From positions 124,001 to 188,000 of the forward strand of contig NZ_JAYKZZ010000013.1 of assembly GCF_035818675.1 (NCBI RefSeq): a DNA stretch of 64,000 bases. Reading direction: 5' to 3'. Under the pieces are notes generated by a model, which was given only the letters and a program-made list of their open reading frames with translations, did not search any database and was not told where the DNA came from. The position numbers and the translations under genes are program-made. Below are positions 1-7,490 of the stretch, piece by piece (position 1 is the stretch's first letter; every line of letters begins with the position of its first letter). The stretch comes from Parapedobacter flavus. GTDB taxonomy: Bacteria; Bacteroidota; Bacteroidia; Sphingobacteriales; Sphingobacteriaceae.

Positions 1-575
1 AATCTCTAAGAAACCATCAGCAATCAACGGGTGACACGACCAAAGCCGGCATAAAAGAGTTCCTGACCCGTGAATTTCAGGAACGGGTTGGGCGGATGCC
101 CGAAATTGATTTGGATAAGGTTGATAGGATGTACCGGCAGATACGGAAAATCGGGTTATCAAAGTTTCTATCCGGGACTGATTTAAACGACGAGGTAAAA
201 GCCTATTTCATCCGGTTGGAGGATATTACAAAATCCACTACAAGCGAAGCCTTGTTCCCTTCCTTTTTGGCTGAGGTAACCGAATTAGAGCGGCAGGTGA
301 TGGAAAGCGGTCTGCCACAACATGATAAGGAGGCCGTTTTAAGAATCAGTTCCATAGCTTACCATTCCGGGTTATTCTGGAAGGAAGTCCATGATCTTGA
401 TACATGGACGCATCCGTCTCCCGATGCTGCATTGAGGTGGTGGCAATGGCCGATTGTCCTTCATGCCGATTTTGTAGGCGGGGTGCTGGGACTGGTTTTA
501 GGCGGGGATTTACACGACATGGAAAACGCCGCCTACTGGATGAGTGGTGGTGCCGAAGGTGTATTGGGTTCCTGA
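1..575 (+). CDS. Hypothetical protein, 5'-truncated by the window edge
   Basis: The reading frame is open from the first bases of the window, so the true start lies upstream; an internal ATG at 96 would give 159 residues. The C-terminal part contains a Trp-rich stretch (RWWQW) followed by a Gly-rich, weakly hydrophobic tail with repeated GG/LGG and a final GGAEGVLGS. I do not recognise the family. The glycine-rich end resembles a membrane-associating or bacteriocin-like tail only superficially. A GC-rich hairpin follows the stop, suggesting transcription ends here. Confidence 0.6.
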   Translation, partial: SLRNHQQSTGDTTKAGIKEFLTREFQERVGRMPEIDLDKVDRMYRQIRKIGLSKFLSGTDLNDEVKAYFIRLEDITKSTTSEALFPSFLAEVTELERQVMESGLPQHDKEAVLRISSIAYHSGLFWKEVHDLDTWTHPSPDAALRWWQWPIVLHADFVGGVLGLVLGGDLHDMENAAYWMSGGAEGVLGS

Positions 576-601
576 AAAGCAAAAAACAATCCATTGAATA
601 A

Positions 602-640
602 GTAAGGGCGCTCACGTCACAGCGGGCGCCCCCTTATTGG
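602..640 (+). terminator. Possible terminator hairpin
   Basis: An imperfect GC-rich inverted repeat (AAGGGCGC on the left, GGCGCCCCCTT on the right) lies shortly after the stop of the first gene and is followed by a short T-containing tract. Position and base composition suit an intrinsic terminator; the stem has a bulge, so the call is tentative. Confidence 0.4.
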
Positions 641-715
641 AGATAAACATACCAATGCCTTAATGCCGGTAAGTATAATGACCTGCACCTCCTCATTGCA
701 GATTCCGCTAAAAAA

Positions 716-1000
716 ATGAATATTATGAAAACTGTAAGCAACACCTATCCCGGATTCAAGCATGCTGCCGATGAGCTATCCGCTTTTTCTGTCAGCATCG
801 ATACATTCGTTATTTCCCTGAAGAACAGGAAACTGATAAATTTCACGCCTGAAAATACGGTGGCGTTCTATGATTGGCTTATCGCCAATAATATCAGGGA
901 CATACGAAAGAATGAAACCAAAGAGGTGACTCCCCCTACTCCTTCCAACAAAGGTTGGAAAGATCTGTTTAAGCGTAAAAAAAGTGGCAGGAAATTATGA
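716..1000 (+). CDS. Small hypothetical protein (94 aa)
   Basis: A short ORF with two candidate starts, ATG at 716 or at 725. The product has an alpha-helical first 60 residues and a basic tail (KRKKSGRKL). No family is recognised. A small perfect hairpin, GATAGG/CCTATC at 999-1016, overlaps the stop codon and could end transcription in both directions. The gene stands alone between the window-edge gene and a convergent minus-strand operon. Confidence 0.5.
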   Translation: MNIMKTVSNTYPGFKHAADELSAFSVSIDTFVISLKNRKLINFTPENTVAFYDWLIANNIRDIRKNETKEVTPPTPSNKGWKDLFKRKKSGRKL

Positions 1001-1011
1001 TAGGTTTGTTC

Positions 1012-1209
1012 CTATCGGGCATCGCTCTTGATGTTGAATGTATGCAACTGGAAATACACCCATGATGTGCGTACCTGTATGGAAGCAAAATGGGTGGCTT
1101 GATTGAGTTCATATCGGTGGACAACATAAAAACTGTGTTCCTGATTTACCTCAACGATGAACCCTTCAAGCCTTTCCATTTCAGATTGCGGTATAAACGC
1201 AGAAACCAA
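1012..1209 (-). CDS. Possible small ORF downstream of DUF1801 (65 aa)
   Basis: This frame would start at a TTG and encode about 65 residues with a plausible beta-rich composition (many aromatic and Val/Ile residues). It lies directly downstream of the DUF1801 gene on the same strand, so it could be the last member of that operon. There is no recognisable family and no ATG near the 5' end, so it may be a remnant or not a gene. Confidence 0.25.
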   Translation of the reverse strand: MVSAFIPQSEMERLEGFIVEVNQEHSFYVVHRYELNQATHFASIQVRTSWVYFQLHTFNIKSDAR

Positions 1210-1218
1210 AATAACACA

Positions 1219-1578
1219 CTATTTTTTCCCATCATCTAATGCTCTGGTGAATAGTGATGTTAAGGGCTCTTTCTCGATTTTATCTTGCTTTTTAAAATTG
1301 ATGGAACGGGATTTTTTTGCTTCCAGCCCACTATTAAAAAGTCCGTTGGGGTCTTCTATCATTGCACCGTTAAAAAAGTTCAGACCAACGTGGGTTTTAA
1401 ATGCTCCCGTGCTGCAAATCATTTTTCCGTTGTATGAAAACACCGGACTGTTCCATTTCCATTCTTCTGTGATTTCGGGTTCTATTTCATGGATAAGTTG
1501 TCTAATCTCTGTAATCAATTCACCTCGCCAATCGCTAGTGTTGTTGATGTATTCGTCTATTTTTTCTTTTGCTGTCAT
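1219..1578 (-). CDS. DUF1801 domain protein (YdhG/YdeI-like)
   Basis: The 119-residue product matches the DUF1801 fold seen in small bacterial proteins of unknown biochemical role: a helical N-terminus (around residues 1-35), then the conserved core with EEWKWNSPVFSYNGKMI and a GLNFF motif near residues 75-85. It is cytosolic. It begins only 9 nt after the stop of the ankyrin gene and is the last confident member of the seven-gene minus-strand operon that starts with an ArsR-type regulator. DUF1801 genes commonly accompany AHSA1/SRPBCC and DoxX genes in Bacteroidota, which agrees with this context. Confidence 0.85.
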   Translation of the reverse strand: MTAKEKIDEYINNTSDWRGELITEIRQLIHEIEPEITEEWKWNSPVFSYNGKMICSTGAFKTHVGLNFFNGAMIEDPNGLFNSGLEAKKSRSINFKKQDKIEKEPLTSLFTRALDDGKK

Positions 1579-1587
1579 GTTGATTTT

Positions 1588-2250
1588 TTATTGGTTTAAT
1601 AAATTTTGTAGTTTTGAGTCATCATTCCCCAAAGAGAACAAATAGTCTTTTTTCACACTGTCCAATCTTTTTACGTCCGCACCGTTCTTTAATAACAATT
1701 TAATGCAGCCTATTTGGTTGTGATTGTTCCCTACATCACGTGTTTGCAATGAATGAATTGCCCAACCAAGCGGTGTGCTATTATAATTTCTGTCAGCTTT
1801 GTCTATTTCCGCTCCTACTTCAATTAACCTTTTTGCCAACTTATCCCGTCCACAATAGGAAGCCCAATGTAAAGCTGATGCTCCGTTATTTTTGTGGGTA
1901 TAATGAATATCTGCCCCATTTTCAATATAGAATATACCCAATTTTTCAGCGTGAAGGCTGGATGCTGCAAGGATAGGTGTTCCCTCATCTTTTTTCTTAT
2001 CTCCATCTATGTTGGCTCCAAATTCTAAAAATATTTTGGCAAACTGGATAGCTTCTTCATCTGTTATTTTACCTGCAAAAACAGCATCGCAAATCCGATG
2101 AAGAGGATGAGCTTTTGTACGGCAAAAAAAGTCATAGGGAATGGTAATGCCTTCATTTGAAAGATTTGGATTTTCAAATAGCTGCTTACGAAGGCTCTGA
2201 TAGTCCTTTTGTTCCAGAAGTTTCTTAATGCTTGTTTTAAATGGTTTCAT
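1588..2250 (-). CDS. Ankyrin-repeat protein
   Basis: The start chosen is the ATG at 2250, which overlaps the TAA stop of the upstream hydrolase by one base (TAATG), a translational-coupling arrangement; a longer frame extending upstream lies inside the hydrolase and is a shadow. The 220-residue product contains three to four ankyrin repeats between about residues 75 and 205, with typical ALHWASYCGRDKLAKRLIEVGA and IGCIKLLLKNGADV-type helices. Ankyrin repeats mediate protein-protein contacts; the partner is unknown. No signal peptide is seen, so it is probably cytosolic. Confidence 0.85.
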   Translation of the reverse strand: MKPFKTSIKKLLEQKDYQSLRKQLFENPNLSNEGITIPYDFFCRTKAHPLHRICDAVFAGKITDEEAIQFAKIFLEFGANIDGDKKKDEGTPILAASSLHAEKLGIFYIENGADIHYTHKNNGASALHWASYCGRDKLAKRLIEVGAEIDKADRNYNSTPLGWAIHSLQTRDVGNNHNQIGCIKLLLKNGADVKRLDSVKKDYLFSLGNDDSKLQNLLNQ

Positions 2251-3050
2251 TAACGGAAAAATTGTATGAGCTCTTGTGCCAAGATTTTCGGGTTTACAAT
2301 ATGCGATTGCCCTATAAGTGTTTGATGCTTTGCATTGGGTAAAACCGTTGCCAAATGTTGCATACTGTTTTGCGACCACTTTGCACTTTTGCTTCCTGAT
2401 ATGACCAACGTCGGCATCTTCACATTGCTCCATTTTTCTTTGCTTAATGGTTTTCCCGAGCCTGTGTTCCCAAGAATTTCAATGTCGTAAGGCAAGGTGT
2501 GAGCCAATTGTTTCATTTGTTTCCAAGCGGGCATCCATTGCATCATCCAAACTACAAAGGCAGGTAAGCCTATGCCTGTTCGCATAAAATATTTTACGGC
2601 TTTACCATTTTCACCTTGTTCAGCAAGTTCCGTAATGGTTTTTAAATAGTTTTCGGGAAGCGGTGAACGACTGTTGTCTGTAATGTAAGGTGCTTCATAA
2701 AGTGCCAATTTCTCCATTTTCACTCCTGCATTTGCGGCTTCCAAAGCCAATGCAGCGCCCGATGAAATGCCATAAACATGAGCATTCCCACCTGCTTCAT
2801 TGATGACCGCTTGCAGGTCTTCATATTCTTTTTGTGGCGAATAAGGCAATGTGTTTCTGCTTTCGCTTCGTCCCCTGCGGTCATAAGAATAGACTGTGAA
2901 ATTATCAGATAAGTGTTGCGGAAGCTTTTCGTTTGCACCAAATTTTCTGTGGCAGAACGCCCCGTCCACAAGTATTAACGGCTTGCCATTTCCTGTTTTG
3001 GAATAAGCGATTTTAGTACCGTCTTTTGATGTTGTGTATTGTGTCATCAT
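2250..3050 (-). CDS. Alpha/beta hydrolase
   Basis: A 266-residue alpha/beta-hydrolase-fold protein. The N-terminus has the usual substrate-side strand (GKPLILVDGAFC), then SYDRRGRSESR, the nucleophile elbow GISSGAAL near residue 96 with serine as nucleophile, and a late histidine in GQSHIV near residue 250. The substrate is unknown. Its start overlaps the end of the DoxX gene (ATGA) and its stop overlaps the ankyrin start, so the three are translated from one messenger. Confidence 0.88.
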   Translation of the reverse strand: MMTQYTTSKDGTKIAYSKTGNGKPLILVDGAFCHRKFGANEKLPQHLSDNFTVYSYDRRGRSESRNTLPYSPQKEYEDLQAVINEAGGNAHVYGISSGAALALEAANAGVKMEKLALYEAPYITDNSRSPLPENYLKTITELAEQGENGKAVKYFMRTGIGLPAFVVWMMQWMPAWKQMKQLAHTLPYDIEILGNTGSGKPLSKEKWSNVKMPTLVISGSKSAKWSQNSMQHLATVLPNAKHQTLIGQSHIVNPKILAQELIQFFR

Positions 3051-3424
3051 CTTATTATTGAGGAATATTTTTCTCTGTTATCAAATAATATCCAAAGCAG
3101 AATTGCCCAAATTACAACGGCGATCGGCAATCCGCTTGTATCGACAAAAATATGTGTCAACAATACCCCGACCATAACGGGAAAAACAATCAAAGCTCCT
3201 AAAGCCCTTGTTTTTGGAAAGATCAATAATGCCCCGCCAATCAGCTCGGCAAGGGCAATGAGTGGCATCAACCACCTGATTTCGCTTATTGCCGCATAAT
3301 CTTTTATCAATTCAGGGTTCAGGTCTTCGGGCGTGGGCATATAGTGCAAGAACTTGTCAAGCCCGCCATTGATTAATAACAATCCGAAAATTGCGGATAG
3401 TACGGTTAAAATTTTACCTTTCAT
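3047..3424 (-). CDS. DoxX family membrane protein
   Basis: A 125-residue protein with four predicted membrane segments (about residues 5-20, 50-70, 75-92 and 98-113) and the family's AELIGGALLIFPKTRALGALI core. DoxX-type proteins are small inner-membrane proteins linked to redox and stress responses; the exact role here is unknown. Its ATG lies inside the last codons of the SRPBCC gene in that gene's unshifted frame, which is evidence that the upstream gene originally ended at 3414. Confidence 0.88.
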   Translation of the reverse strand: MKGKILTVLSAIFGLLLINGGLDKFLHYMPTPEDLNPELIKDYAAISEIRWLMPLIALAELIGGALLIFPKTRALGALIVFPVMVGVLLTHIFVDTSGLPIAVVIWAILLWILFDNREKYSSIIR

Positions 3425-3922
3425 TTTTTCTCGCTTTTAAGTTGCCCAATAATTCTTCCATTTGGTTTAATCCCATTGTAAAGCCTTCTTTAAAGCCCAT
3501 TTCAATCATCTTCTCCATTCTTTCCCGGGATTCATTGTAGATGGAGATGTGCACCGTTGAGTGCCGTTGAATTCGCTGAAATTCAAATCCCAATCCGAGC
3601 CGGGCAAATCCGGATTTTCATCTTTGTCGGCAAAAGCATTCAAAAATTTGAAATTTGTTTTGGGGCTAATGGAAGTATATTTTTGAATAGCCCAGGTTTC
3701 TTGCCCTTCGGGACTTACCATTGCGTAAAATCTACGACCGCCAACTTTGAAGTCCATAGTTTTTGTTTTGGATTGAAATGGCTTTGGTGCCCACCATTGG
3801 TCAAGGATTTCGGGGTTTGTCCACGCTTCCCAAACAAGGTCAAGATTGGCGGCAAATTCACGTTTTACGCTTACTGTGTTGTTTTCTTTGTTGACGCTAA
3901 AGTCAAATTTTAGGTTGTTCAT
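3414..3922 (-). pseudogene. AHSA1/SRPBCC protein, frameshifted near its C-terminus
   Basis: The first 120 residues are a normal AHSA1/SRPBCC domain (VWEAWTNPEILDQWWAPKPF, VGGRRFYAMVSPEG), paralogous to the gene just upstream. After EFNGTQ the frame changes and ends early at 3506. One missing base near 3552-3556 restores the expected tail (VHISIYNESRERMEKMIE, then a GF-E-GF-type helix) through to a TAA at 3414, overlapping the DoxX start. With that base added the length is exactly 170 codons, the same size class as its paralogue. Either a sequencing error or a true loss of the C-terminal helix that closes the ligand cavity. Confidence 0.8.
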
Positions 3923-4431
3923 TTTTTCTTGTTATTAAGATTTTTAAGTAATTCGTCCAAATTTTTCATAACTGCTGTAAACCCGTCCATATAGCCCCAT
4001 TCAATCATCTTTTCGAGGTCTTCGAGGGTTTTGTAGGTTGTGGCAACATTGATGGTCGTAATGTCCGCTTTCTGATTAAATTCAATTTTCCACGAAGAAA
4101 CCGGATAGTCAGGGATGAGTTGATGGTTTTCATCAAGGAATGAATCAGAGGCTGTAAAGTATTTCAAGTTTACGATTTTGTGATAGTCCGTTTTGCCCCA
4201 TTGATTGCCATATTCTTCGCTAATCAAAGTATATAACCAAAAACCACCCTCCCGAAAATCCATTGACAGGGTTTCTGCTTTAAACGGCTTGGGACCGAAC
4301 CATTGATCGAGCAGTTCCGGTGTTGTCCATGCTTTCCAAACCAATTCGAGGTTGGCATCAAATTCCCTATTGATGTATATGGTATTGTTTTCCTTATTGA
4401 CTTTATAGTCAAATAATAAATTACTGTTCAT
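3919..4431 (-). CDS. AHSA1/SRPBCC domain protein
   Basis: An intact 170-residue member of the START/SRPBCC superfamily, AHSA1 branch. It carries the signature LVWKAWTTPELLDQWFGPKPF around residues 28-48, the FREGGFW strand, and a C-terminal long helix (GYMDGFTAVMKNLDELL) that closes the hydrophobic cavity. The ligand is unknown. It overlaps the regulator gene upstream by 11 nt and the frameshifted paralogue downstream by 4 nt (ATGA). An ArsR-type regulator followed by SRPBCC genes is a recurrent bacterial arrangement. Confidence 0.9.
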   Translation of the reverse strand: MNSNLLFDYKVNKENNTIYINREFDANLELVWKAWTTPELLDQWFGPKPFKAETLSMDFREGGFWLYTLISEEYGNQWGKTDYHKIVNLKYFTASDSFLDENHQLIPDYPVSSWKIEFNQKADITTINVATTYKTLEDLEKMIEWGYMDGFTAVMKNLDELLKNLNNKKK

Positions 4432-4747
4432 TTTCTTGATTTTTAAGATTTAATAATACGTTATCAAGTTGGCTGAATCTCTTTTCCCAAATTTTTCGGA
4501 ACCGCTCCAACCATTGATCTATTTCTTTCATTTTTTCCACTTTAAGTTGGTAATAGATTTCCCTGCCCAGTTTTTCTTGTTCGATGAGTTCACACTCGTT
4601 CAGGATTTTGATGTGCTTAGAAACCGCTTGGCGGGTCATATCAAATTCTTCTGCCAGTGCATTGGGCGTCAACGCTTGTGATGCTATCAATACAAGAATG
4701 GCTCTGCGTGTAGGGTCTGCTATGGCTTGGAAAACATCTCTTTTCAT
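4421..4747 (-). CDS. ArsR-family winged-helix transcriptional regulator
   Basis: A 108-residue regulator: RDVFQAIADPTRRAILVLI begins the winged helix, the recognition helix is in MTRQAVSKHIKILNE (residues 37-52), and the wing is GREIYYQL. There are no metal-binding cysteines, which is usual for the ArsR-like proteins that precede AHSA1 genes. It heads the seven-gene operon running to about 1219. A Bacteroidota promoter and a perfect palindrome lie just upstream, so autoregulation is likely. Confidence 0.9.
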   Translation of the reverse strand: MKRDVFQAIADPTRRAILVLIASQALTPNALAEEFDMTRQAVSKHIKILNECELIEQEKLGREIYYQLKVEKMKEIDQWLERFRKIWEKRFSQLDNVLLNLKNQENEQ

Positions 4748-4770
4748 TTGTTGCGGATTTCAATTTAGGA

Positions 4771-4815
4771 AACCAATTGGTTGCAAATATATACGCAACT
4801 TTTCGGTTTCGCAAA
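4771..4815 (-). promoter_or_regulatory. Promoter and likely operator of the ArsR operon
   Basis: Read on the minus strand, TTTG (4812-4815) is followed after 20 nt by TATATTTG (4784-4791), matching the Bacteroidota -33/-7 consensus. Immediately downstream is a perfect 12-bp palindrome, AACCAATTGGTT at 4771-4782, placed near the expected transcription start and 24 nt before the regulator ATG. That position suits an operator for the ArsR-type protein. Confidence 0.65.
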
Positions 4816-4903
4816 ATTTTGGGTATTTTTTTTGTAGTTTTTTTTTGAGAAGAAAAATTGATGTTCGGGGTGTTTTTTTTGTATTGCTGCTAATGGTCTT
4901 GCG

Positions 4904-5009
4904 TATTGGTGATAGGCAGGATATTTAGCACTAATGTTGATACGAAGCATAAATATTGAATTTAGCACTTCCATTGACATGAAGCTGTTCCCTCTGCCTA
5001 TTGCCAATA
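4904..5009. repeat. Long imperfect inverted repeat with internal direct repeats
   Basis: TATTGGTGATAGGCAG at 4904-4919 is the near-perfect inverse of CTGCCTATTGCCAATA at 4994-5009 (14 of 16 positions). Inside are two tandem-like copies of a TTTAGCACT...ATTG/GTTGA...GAAGC block starting near 4924 and 4961. The block TAGCACTAATGTTG recurs with one change at 5902-5915 on the other side of the Dph6-like gene. The layout resembles a recombination-site or small mobile-cassette boundary but no such family is recognised. Confidence 0.45.
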
Positions 5010-5037
5010 CAATCCTATGTGTTCGGTTTTCTTTTTT

Positions 5038-5736
5038 TCACGTTGTTATATCTGCTTGCCAATATTCAAAAGTTTTTGTTTGTCCGTTGTCTAACCCGAT
5101 GTCATAAGAGATTTTGTTAGCCTTTGAAATTGTAAAATCAATTTCTTTTTTGAACAATCCACCTGCGTAGGACAATGTATGATATTCTCCGTTTTCTCCG
5201 CAAACGTCTATGTCATCAGGAAATGAGTTTACAGTATTTTGGTCTAAGTCTTTTCCAATATATGTCTGGTCTAATTTGTCTGCTTGAGTTACAATAATTT
5301 TTGTCTTAATTCCCGATTTTAGAAAGTCAGCAATAACTTCGGCAGATGATTTATTCCATAATGGCTCGACAACTTCAATTCCTAATGGATTGAGTTTACT
5401 TTCTCTGCGTGTCTTTACGTCCGATAAAAAAATGTCGCCAAAGATGAAATGAGTAACACCTTGCTTTTTGAAGTGGTCAATTGTTTCACGCATTTTGTCG
5501 TCATAATTTTTCAAGTCTTTTGCAAACAAAACGGTGTAAAGAGGAATGCCGATGCTGTCAGCTTGTTTGGATAGTATTTCAACAGGAATAGAATGAATGG
5601 AAGATGTCAATGTTTCTTCGTTAATTGTTGTCAGTAATGAAATAACGTCAAACTGATTGTCTTGTAAAATTGTTCGAAGTGCTAATGCAGAGTCTTTTCC
5701 ACCGCTCCAATTAAATACTGCTTTTTTTCGGTTCAT
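5038..5736 (-). CDS. Dph6-related ATP pyrophosphatase (diphthine-ammonia ligase-like)
   Basis: The ATG at 5736 is preferred because it places the PP-loop SGGKDS at residues 11-16, the normal distance from the start; upstream codons look like untranslated sequence. The 232-residue product has the Dph6/MJ0570 family features: NWSGGKDSALAL, THFIFGDIF, the EPLWNKSS block and the CGENGEYHTLSYAGGLF motif near residues 195-212. The eukaryotic homologue amidates diphthine, but bacteria lack diphthamide, so this protein probably acts on another substrate. It is a lone gene bounded by repeated sequence on both sides. Confidence 0.88.
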   Translation of the reverse strand: MNRKKAVFNWSGGKDSALALRTILQDNQFDVISLLTTINEETLTSSIHSIPVEILSKQADSIGIPLYTVLFAKDLKNYDDKMRETIDHFKKQGVTHFIFGDIFLSDVKTRRESKLNPLGIEVVEPLWNKSSAEVIADFLKSGIKTKIIVTQADKLDQTYIGKDLDQNTVNSFPDDIDVCGENGEYHTLSYAGGLFKKEIDFTISKANKISYDIGLDNGQTKTFEYWQADITT

Positions 5737-5901
5737 TGTGATATAGGTATTCCTTGTTGCTTTTGTTTCAAACCACCCTATTGCGCAGTTCATGTTAACT
5801 GCTTGGTTTATAATTGCTACTTACCAAGTTTTTCCAACAATATCAGGTTGCATTAGAAAATAGTATTAAAATAATTTTTTGACTTTATGTACTTGACCAC
5901 G

Positions 5902-5915
5902 TAGCACTAACGTTG
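5902..5915. repeat. Second copy of the TAGCACTAAYGTTG motif
   Basis: TAGCACTAACGTTG here matches TAGCACTAATGTTG at 4926-4939 in 13 of 14 bases. The two copies bracket the Dph6-like gene in direct orientation. Confidence 0.45.
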
Positions 5916-5936
5916 GTAATTTGTAACGATGGTTTT

Positions 5937-6299
5937 TTAGGTTCTTAATATCTTTTCCATCTTTCTACCCTTCGCTAATTCATCCACCAACTTGTCTAAA
6001 TACCTTGCTTTTTTTGTCAATGGATTTTCGATTTCTTCAATACGGTAACCACAGATCACTCCGGTTATTAATGGCGCATTGGGGTTAAGCACCGCTCTCT
6101 CAAAAAAGGTTTCAAAAGTTACTTTTTCGTCAATGAGCTCCTGTAGTTTTTCCTGATCAAACCCCGTCAGCCACTCAATGACTTGCTGCAACTCTTCGAC
6201 TGTCCTGCCTTTGCGTTCCACTTTTGTTACGTAGTGCGGATAGACAGAAGCGAAAATCATTTTCGCTATTCGTTCGTTATGTTTATCAGTTATTTTCAT
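5937..6299 (-). CDS. DUF2200 domain protein
   Basis: The 120-residue product matches the DUF2200 family, whose role is unknown: ITDKHNERIAKMIFASVYPHYVTKVERKGRT at the N-terminus, the VIEWLTGF block near residue 40, and IENPLTKKARYLDKLVDELAKGRKMEKIL at the end. It is small, basic and cytosolic. It is the third gene of a minus-strand group (DUF4199, secreted SRPBCC, DUF2200), 42 nt after the preceding stop. Confidence 0.88.
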   Translation of the reverse strand: MKITDKHNERIAKMIFASVYPHYVTKVERKGRTVEELQQVIEWLTGFDQEKLQELIDEKVTFETFFERAVLNPNAPLITGVICGYRIEEIENPLTKKARYLDKLVDELAKGRKMEKILRT

Positions 6300-6341
6300 T
6301 TGATTTGTTTTAATTGATTAGGGATTTTGCCAACTTCATAG

Positions 6342-6878
6342 TTATTCTCTTTCCGCTATTTTTTTTATTTCATTAAGGACAGACTGTATATGGCTTTTGA
6401 AAATTTGTGTTTCCATTTCAGTTGGGATTTTTATTCTGGAATAGGTCAATTCAACGGTACTGCCATCCAATTGTCGTAAAGTATAAGTTATTTCAGAATA
6501 ATTTTCAGGCAAATCCGCATCACCGCCCAGCCCGCTCCAATAGGTATAGCGCAAAAGTTGATTGGGCTGGGCTTCAAGCACTGTCCCTTTGTTTACATAT
6601 TTCACACCGTTCATTTCTCCTTTCCAAGTGATTGGAGAGCCGACCTTCCAGTCTGTTTGAATCGTTGAGCCGATGTATTTTGCAATGCATTCTGGGTTTA
6701 TTAGTACTTCCCAGATTTCTGTAGTTGCGGCTTTGATTTCAATAGTGGCATTTACTGAATTTTGATTTATCGTATCCATAATTGTTGATTGGTTAATTGT
6801 TGAAATATTGTTTTGTTGCCCAAAGGATAACATACTCGTCCAGAGGCAAATGATTGTAAATGCTGTATTATTTTTCAT
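6342..6878 (-). CDS. SRPBCC domain protein with N-terminal signal-like segment
   Basis: The 178-residue reading starts at an ATG that overlaps the end of the DUF4199 gene by 11 nt and encodes a hydrophobic, signal-peptide-like N-terminus (about residues 4-20, ending near SFGQ). From about residue 40 it is an AHSA1/SRPBCC domain (IEIKAATTEIWEVLINPECIAKYI; ITWKGEMNGV; LRYTYWSGL). SRPBCC proteins of this group are normally cytosolic, so an internal ATG at MDTINQ (near residue 34) could be the functional start; the overlap with the upstream gene favours the longer form. Confidence 0.8.
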   Translation of the reverse strand: MKNNTAFTIICLWTSMLSFGQQNNISTINQSTIMDTINQNSVNATIEIKAATTEIWEVLINPECIAKYIGSTIQTDWKVGSPITWKGEMNGVKYVNKGTVLEAQPNQLLRYTYWSGLGGDADLPENYSEITYTLRQLDGSTVELTYSRIKIPTEMETQIFKSHIQSVLNEIKKIAERE

Positions 6879-7377
6879 TGTTTTTCTTTTTCAAGATTAA
6901 CGCACTTATCAGTGCAACTGCTAATCCTATGGGCAATACTTCGGAATAGGTGATTAGTATTACGAAAATGGGGTTTTTATACATTTCTTTGAAGTTGGCC
7001 ATTTCCTTTGTTTTGGCTGGCAAGTCGTCCTCGGTACAGTTTTTCAAAACATAATCGGAATAGACATCCATAAAATCAGGAACGAACAAATAATAGCAAA
7101 ACAGCCAGACTAAAACATATATTGTAGAACCCACTAAAGCTATCAACGCCCCCGTCTTAAACGCTTTCCCAAAAGTTATATAACCGTCAAGATACTTATT
7201 CCTGTAATTTCTTGTCCCGAAGAATATCAGCGAAAAAACAAGAACCATTGCAGCATAACCTACAATGTCGTTCCCTTTTAAATCCGGATTATGGTACATC
7301 CAATAAATCATAAATCCGATATTAGCACAAAACACTGCCCCGATGACTAAGCCGAAAATCAGCACTACTTTTTTCAT
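6868..7377 (-). CDS. DUF4199 family membrane protein
   Basis: The ATG at 7377 (MKKVVLIFGLVIGAVFC) is the natural start because the first membrane segment begins there; a longer frame reading has no support. The 169-residue product has four predicted membrane helices (about 3-23, 37-52, 70-92, 135-155) and a soluble loop with PAKTKEMANFKEMYKNP, typical of DUF4199, a Bacteroidota inner-membrane family of unknown role. It is the first gene of a three-gene minus-strand unit and lies downstream of the LuxR-type gene. Confidence 0.85.
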   Translation of the reverse strand: MKKVVLIFGLVIGAVFCANIGFMIYWMYHNPDLKGNDIVGYAAMVLVFSLIFFGTRNYRNKYLDGYITFGKAFKTGALIALVGSTIYVLVWLFCYYLFVPDFMDVYSDYVLKNCTEDDLPAKTKEMANFKEMYKNPIFVILITYSEVLPIGLAVALISALILKKKNNEK

Positions 7378-7490
7378 TTCTTTACATTTTAAAATTCTCC
7401 ACAAAACTAAAGTCAACAAAGGAAACCGGGTTCATACTTTGGTACCGAAATTTAATTTTCAAAGCAATTAATACTAAAGTACGAGGTCGC

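Noticed and set aside
2250..2433. Longer version of the ankyrin protein with 61 extra N-terminal residues
   Set aside because: The extension lies inside the hydrolase gene; the ATG at 2250 is coupled to the hydrolase stop and gives a normal ankyrin protein.
4765..5007. 80-residue minus-strand ORF upstream of the ArsR gene
   Set aside because: It overlaps the promoter, palindrome and inverted repeat, has a low-complexity sequence and does not resemble a protein.
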